NCBI GenBank assembly: GCA_910575585.1
Contig: CAJTGF010000034.1
Location: 1-54,422, forward strand
Length of the DNA stretch: 54,422 nt
Origin: Clostridiaceae bacterium
Lineage (GTDB): Bacteria > Bacillota > Clostridia > Lachnospirales > Lachnospiraceae
Reading direction: 5' to 3'
The notes under the pieces were generated by a model, which did no database searches, was not told where the DNA came from, and saw only the letters and a program-made list of their open reading frames with translations. Positions 52,092 to 54,422 of this stretch are shown here, one piece after another (the stretch's first letter is position 1; the number at the start of each line of letters is the position of its first letter). The position numbers and the translations under genes were made by a program.

Positions 52092-52104
52092 AGGAGATCG
52101 TCTG

Positions 52105-52455
52105 ATGATGAATAACAAATTTGAACTGGAGCATATTGGTATTAACACCAATAACGCAGACCAGGCCGCGGATCTGGCCAAGCTGCTGAGCATGATGTTT
52201 AACCTGGAGCCCCGCCACGGCCAGAAGTCCGAGTTCGCCGGTCCTTATTTTGAATGCATGAAAGCTCCGTTTTTAGGAGCCAAGGGACACATCGCCATGA
52301 GAACCCCGGATCTGGAGGCTGCCGTAGCGGAGTTAAAGGAAAAAGGCTTTGACTTTCGCATGGATACCGCCGCTTACTTTGATGACGGCAAGCTGAAAAA
52401 CATCTATCTGGACGGAGAATTTGGCGGATTTGCCATCCACATCATGCAAAAGTAA
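52105..52455 (+). CDS. VOC-fold protein, like the C-terminal domain of clostridial KDPG aldolases
   Basis: 116 residues: FELEHIGINTNNADQAADLA, SEFAGPYFECMKAPFLGAKG, HIAMRTPDLEAAVAELKEKG and NIYLDGEFGGFAIHIMQ. The same pattern (…HIGIN…E.MK.P.LG..GHIA…GFA.H..Q) forms a C-terminal domain on many Firmicutes 2-dehydro-3-deoxyphosphogluconate aldolases; here it stands alone. It may assist (for example as an isomerase or metal-binding partner) the handling of a 2-keto-3-deoxy acid. ATG follows AAAGGAG. Confidence 0.75.
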   Translation: MMNNKFELEHIGINTNNADQAADLAKLLSMMFNLEPRHGQKSEFAGPYFECMKAPFLGAKGHIAMRTPDLEAAVAELKEKGFDFRMDTAAYFDDGKLKNIYLDGEFGGFAIHIMQK

Positions 52456-52547
52456 ATAGGAACAGATTGCCGTAACCGGAGGCAGAAACATTCTGTCTCC
52501 GGTTTTAGAGGCAACGGCCGCGGATCAAAAATCAAAGGAGACAAAAT

Positions 52548-53513
52548 ATGTTTGTTGCTGTTTTACTATTTATTGTGGGGCTGCTTTTTCTGATCAAAGG
52601 CGGCGATTGGTTTGTAGACGGAGCTTCCGCCCTTGCCCGGCGGTTCCACCTGCCGGAACTGCTCATCGGAGCAACAGTGGTCTCCATCGGCACTACCCTG
52701 CCGGAAGTCATGGTTTCTACCATGTCAGCCTTATCCGGTCACGGCGAGATCGCCTACGGCAATGCCATCGGCTCCGTAATCTGTAATTCTGCCCTGATCG
52801 CGGCGATCACCATCGCTGTCCGCCCCGGAAAGGTTAACCCCAAGACCCTTCGGGTTCCCATAGCGTTTTTCTTTGCAGCCGCCGCCATTTACTGTGTGGC
52901 TGCCTACGGCATGGGTAGATTTACCCGCCCCATAGGTCTTATCATGTTAACCGTCTTTTTTGTGTACATGGTTGCCAATGTGCTGCAGATGAAAAACGCT
53001 CCTGCCGGTCAGGAGGAGGAAGAAGATGAATCGGATCTGATGCCCATGGGCAAGACGCTGATCCTGCTGGTAGTAGGCGCAGCCCTTATTGCCGCTGGCG
53101 CCAATCTGCTGGTGGACAACGGTACGCTGATCGCCCAGGCCCTGGGCGTGCCCGAATCGGTTATCGCCCTGACTTTTGTGGCCCTGGGCACAAGTCTGCC
53201 GGAGCTGGTCACCGCCATCTCCTCTCTTATCAAAGGCCACAGCGATCTGTCCCTGGGCAATATTGTAGGGGCAAACGTGTTTAATCTGGTGTTAGTCAGC
53301 GGAGTATCCGTTACACTGGCGCCTTTTACGATTCCCCAAAGCTCCATGCTCTTTGGCATCAATTCCAGCCTGGTGATGGATATACCTGTCATGCTGCTGG
53401 TGATGCTGATCATGACAGTCCCCGCCCTGGCCCGCGGAAAGCTTTTCCGCGTTCAGGGTATTGCGCTGCTGTGCGTTTACGCCGCGTTTTGTATCATCCA
53501 GTTTACAATGTAA
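52548..53513 (+). CDS. Na+/Ca2+ (CaCA-type, YrbG-like) antiporter
   Basis: 321 residues, ten membrane helices in two inverted halves, each with the alpha motif: TVVSIGTTLPEVMVSTMSAL with AIGSVICNSALI, and FVALGTSLPELVTAISSLIK with NIVGANVFNLVLVSGV. An acidic loop QEEEEDESDL lies between. The family exchanges Ca2+ for Na+ or H+. It may supply ion balance to the Na+-coupled acid permease upstream, or simply be the neighbour at the operon end. ATG follows AAAGGAG. Confidence 0.92.
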   Translation: MFVAVLLFIVGLLFLIKGGDWFVDGASALARRFHLPELLIGATVVSIGTTLPEVMVSTMSALSGHGEIAYGNAIGSVICNSALIAAITIAVRPGKVNPKTLRVPIAFFFAAAAIYCVAAYGMGRFTRPIGLIMLTVFFVYMVANVLQMKNAPAGQEEEEDESDLMPMGKTLILLVVGAALIAAGANLLVDNGTLIAQALGVPESVIALTFVALGTSLPELVTAISSLIKGHSDLSLGNIVGANVFNLVLVSGVSVTLAPFTIPQSSMLFGINSSLVMDIPVMLLVMLIMTVPALARGKLFRVQGIALLCVYAAFCIIQFTM

Positions 53514-53613
53514 TCTCCGATACATGAAACTCCTGAAACACCCTCCCTGGCCGCGGGAACCCATACGTGGATATGGGCGTATACTAAAGGGAGGGCAGAT
53601 GTTTTCGCGCCTT
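53514..53613 (+). terminator. Nested hairpin after the antiporter gene
   Basis: CCCTCCC (53541-53547) pairs with GGGAGGG (53589-53595), enclosing CCCATA (53560-53565) with TATGGG (53572-53577). It is followed by CAGATGTTTTCG. It probably ends the acid-sugar operon transcript; the T-run is short. Confidence 0.45.
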
Positions 53614-53775
53614 AGAACGTGTTTGAAAATTGCTTTCTGACAGATGCGCGTCACAATTTGTGGAAGATTTGAACCAAATGAGGGGCGCATAGCGGGCTAT
53701 GTAACCTGAATTTGACTCAAATATACCGCAAAGCGGGACGCGCATCTGGCGGGAATGAATTTTCAAACACGCTCT
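53614..53775. repeat. P4 palindromic element
   Basis: A 162-base imperfect palindrome: AGAACGTGTTTGAAAA (53614-53629) against TTTTCAAACACGCTCT (53760-53775), 15 of 16 matched, and CAGATGCGCGTC (53641-53652) against GACGCGCATCTG (53737-53748), perfect. The middle (ATTTGAACCAAAT and ATTTGACTCAAAT) is also paired loosely. One copy in the window; similar CAAACACGCTC ends are, from memory, common in Lachnospiraceae genomes. Confidence 0.7.
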
Positions 53776-53830
53776 TACGAAAAGCGCGTGATCGGGACCC
53801 GGAACAAAGTTTCAGGAGTGAGGGATCAAC

Positions 53831-53977
53831 GTGGTGGAATGGATCATCAGGCTGATACAGGAGACAGGAATCGTTTTAGGGATCATGGCGTGTGCAACGG
53901 GAGGAACCATCTGCGCCGTAAAACTGGCAGAGACCATGAAAAAATTGGCGGAAGGACCTCCGACAACAAGGTTTTGA
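53831..53977 (+). CDS. Possible 48-residue membrane protein
   Basis: Starting at GTG 53831 behind AGGAGTGAGG: VEWIIRLIQETGIVLGIMAC followed by ATGGTICAVKLAETMKKLAE and a short polar tail. One hydrophobic helix with a following amphipathic helix. Not recognised; its position between P4 and a transposase gives no context. It may be a genuine small protein or chance. Confidence 0.4.
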   Translation: MVEWIIRLIQETGIVLGIMACATGGTICAVKLAETMKKLAEGPPTTRF

Positions 53978-54113
53978 TCCGTCAGCGATCATATAGCCTT
54001 TAAAATGGATGCTTTCAGTAAAAAATAAAGAACTCAAACTTCGCACATAGATTTTGCCTATGCACCCTGAAAATTCAATACCTGGCTGTTATTCAGTTGT
54101 CGAAAGTCTGCTG

Positions 54114-54422
54114 TTATGCTGCTTGAAGCTGCGCTTTCAGTAAACCAGGTAATGTATTCATAAATGTATCAACCAGCTCGTCGATTTTATCGTCGGACAG
54201 CTCTGTATTGTTGTTAAGTATGGTTCGGAACATTTGAAGCAGCATTCGAAATGCCTGTATCCATGTGATGTCAGACATTTCATCAGAGAAATATAGAAAA
54301 AGTTCTCCCAGCGAACGGTTATCGCTCCCTTCCCTGCTTTCCAAAGACAGCATCATATATCGTGTAAAAACAACCGCAGTGTGGGCTGTCATTGCGTCAT
54401 ATGATAAGGAGTTACATTCCCG
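54114..54422 (-). mobile_element. IS4-like transposase, C-terminal part (cut by window edge)
   Basis: The frame runs from base 54422 down to the stop at 54114: YDAMTAHTAVVFTRYMMLSL, then ESREGSDNRSLGELFLYFSD and a helical tail DDKIDELVDTFMNTLPGLLK. This is the end of an IS4-type DDE transposase common in Lachnospiraceae, beyond the catalytic Glu. The catalytic part lies outside the window. It differs from the fragment at base 1. Confidence 0.7.

Noticed and set aside
1-54422. CRISPR arrays, tRNA or rRNA genes
   Set aside because: Read through for short spaced repeats and for conserved tRNA T-arm and rRNA segments; none seen by eye. A tRNAscan-SE and CRISPRfinder run would confirm.

Overview
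The window reads as a piece of chromosome from a spore-forming gut clostridium, most likely a Lachnospiraceae (Clostridium cluster XIVa type). The evidence is a GerA/SpoVAF-type germination protein, a SpoVB remnant, strong AGGAGG ribosome-binding sites before almost every gene, a citrate synthase/aconitase/NAD-isocitrate dehydrogenase half-TCA operon, TRAP and SLC13-type acid transporters, and debris of Tn1549-like elements. Species cannot be named from this alone. No tRNA, rRNA or CRISPR array was seen. Both edges cut IS4-like transposase genes.

Layout. 0-3 kb: an IS4 transposase tail and a plasmid/ICE-type partition operon (SymE-like, ParA, ParB, small protein). 3.3-8.5 kb: an eroded metabolic stretch with two aldo/keto reductases (one truncated) and a flavodoxin-like reductase, plus remnants of a short-chain dehydrogenase, an iron alcohol dehydrogenase, a PTS EIIBC and a sirtuin, several with internal deletions. 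8.5-11.7 kb: three copies of a long hairpin repeat (R1) around a small cargo region. 12-15.5 kb: pncB and a SpoVAF-like gene. 15.5-22.7 kb: an AT-richer, probably acquired type I restriction operon, hsdM-hsdS-prrC-hsdR, in which prrC encodes an anticodon nuclease with its catalytic triad intact. 22.8-29 kb: an Fe-S aldo/keto reductase with a TIM-barrel isomerase, a 1010-residue orphan protein and an XRE regulator. 29-30.8 kb: a scrapyard of mobile-element and metabolic fragments around an Rpn-family nuclease gene. 30.8-36 kb: a MATE exporter, a small monooxygenase, and a TRAP transporter followed by a fused uxuA/uxuB remnant. 36-41 kb: the TCA operon. 41-42.8 kb: a SpoVB remnant, an XRE/DUF2975 pair and a relaxase scrap.

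42.9-53.5 kb holds the most coherent metabolic system: a PrpR_N-type regulator transcribed divergently from DUF1537 kinase, BNR/sialidase-fold protein, iron alcohol dehydrogenase, DapA-family aldolase, PdxA-family dehydrogenase, SLC13-like permease, VOC protein and a Na+/Ca2+-type antiporter. The kinase/PdxA pair matches the known four-carbon acid-sugar (threonate/erythronate) route to DHAP. The aldolase, the VOC protein (resembling the tail of clostridial KDPG aldolases) and the sialidase-fold protein suggest a larger, possibly undescribed acid-sugar substrate that is split first.

Scattered through the window are four families of full-length imperfect palindromes (called R1, P2, P3 and P4 here). 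In R1 the long stems of different copies have almost unrelated sequences that stay fully complementary, while loops and junctions are conserved. That is compensatory change, the signature of selection on a folded RNA or hairpin DNA, and it is the most unusual signal in the window.
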